From positions 1-64,000 of the forward strand of contig QANT01008174.1 of assembly GCA_003254885.1 (NCBI GenBank): a DNA stretch of 64,000 bases. Reading direction: 5' to 3'. The position numbers and the translations under genes were made by a program. Below the pieces are notes generated by a model, which saw only the letters and a list, made by a program, of their open reading frames with translations, was not told the origin of the DNA and made no database searches. Below are positions 63,701 to 64,000 of the stretch, one piece after another. This DNA is from Purshia tridentata. Lineage: Eukaryota; Streptophyta; Magnoliopsida; Rosales; Rosaceae. Each line of letters starts with the position of its first letter. Position 1 is the first letter of the stretch.

Positions 63701-64000
63701 GGGAAGCACTTTCTCATGCTTGGATTAGCATTCTAGCCCTAAAGAAGCACATTTTGTGTTTAGAGGGCACGAAAACAAGATTTCGGTGCGTACTCAATCT
63801 AATTTCGCGCAATTTGCTACCAAAATGTGCCCGGTTGCCAAGAAAGACATGGGGAAGCACTTTCCCATTCTTGGATTAGCGTTCTAGCCCTCAAGAAGCA
63901 TATGCTTTTGTTAAGAACGCATGAAAACCTCATTTCAGTGCCTCGTCAACCTAATTTCATTTCAATTGCACCCAAACGTCCCCGGTTGGCAATGAAGACA
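60772..64000 (+). repeat. 150-bp satellite array, forward, 8-mer HOR type (block 6)
   Basis: Continuation of block 5 after the LINE, about 22 monomers, running off the window. Order seen: J', K', A', (A'/H' fusion near 61150), I', J', K', A', B', C', D', H', I', J', K', A', B', C', C', D', I', J', K'. One full 8-mer period runs from K' at about 61557 to K' at about 62732. Confidence 0.92.
63111..63442 (+). repeat. 166-bp tandem duplication within the 8-mer array
   Basis: Copies at 63111-63276 and 63277-63442, both running from TCTCGATTAGCGTGCCAGCC to GATATTAGTGTGCTAACCC. They differ at only a few sites. The length is not a multiple of the monomer, so this duplication was out of register. Confidence 0.85.

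Noticed and set aside
3372-64000. Dozens of open frames of 60-120 codons within the satellite, on both strands
   Set aside because: They repeat the same peptide, follow monomer phase, occur on both strands and are broken by 1-2 bp shifts in some variants. They are a by-product of a 150-bp unit.
1-64000. tRNA or rRNA genes
   Set aside because: I looked for cloverleaf-like and rRNA core words and found none that I could support; the only tRNA-related sequence is the primer binding site of the LTR element.

Overview
The window is plant nuclear DNA, most likely from a eudicot. The evidence is exon remnants of two plant genes (a CASTOR/DMI1-type ion channel and a GAUT13/14-type galacturonosyltransferase), a plant mitochondrial insert carrying the start of cox2, plant L1 and CACTA elements, and a Ty3/gypsy element of the Athila/Tat type with a tRNA-Asp-like primer site. 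I cannot name the species. I see no intact host protein-coding gene.

About 48 kb (roughly 75%) is one satellite family with a monomer of about 150 bp, some 320 copies. The monomers are not one uniform type. Eleven variants, called A to K here, follow each other in a fixed order and form a higher-order repeat (HOR) of about 1.63 kb. The cleanest full copy is 28559-30186. In the last 9 kb the order is an eight-variant HOR of about 1.18 kb that looks like the same series without E, F and G. The satellite reads forward from 3372 to 32496, flips at about 32497, reads backward to 48416, and reads forward again from 54801 to the end.

Layout: 1-2862 is a gene-fragment mosaic (possible 5'UTR-like start, CASTOR-like exon, two GAUT13/14-like exons). 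2863-3371 is a short CACTA-like element whose right end is the first edge of the array. 3372-14440 is forward 11-mer satellite. 14441-16143 is a nuclear insert of mitochondrial DNA. 16144-32496 is forward satellite, with a local expansion of a five-monomer block C-D-E-F-G at 27.8-31.7 kb. 32497-44639 is inverted satellite. 44640-46380 is a solo LTR. 46381-48416 is inverted satellite. 48417-54800 is a broken LTR element of the same family as the solo LTR, with a CACTA fragment inside it. 54801-58280 is forward 8-mer satellite. 58281-60771 is a 5'-truncated L1 LINE. 60772-64000 is 8-mer satellite.

The best candidate for something undescribed is the satellite itself: two related HOR forms on either side of a retroelement block, an orientation switch, a repeated dyad at the monomer joints that includes a telomere-type heptamer, and a motif close to the CENP-B box. 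Whether it is centromeric is an open hypothesis. Monomer assignments and edges were made by eye; treat edges as accurate to a few bases and divergent monomer calls as approximate.
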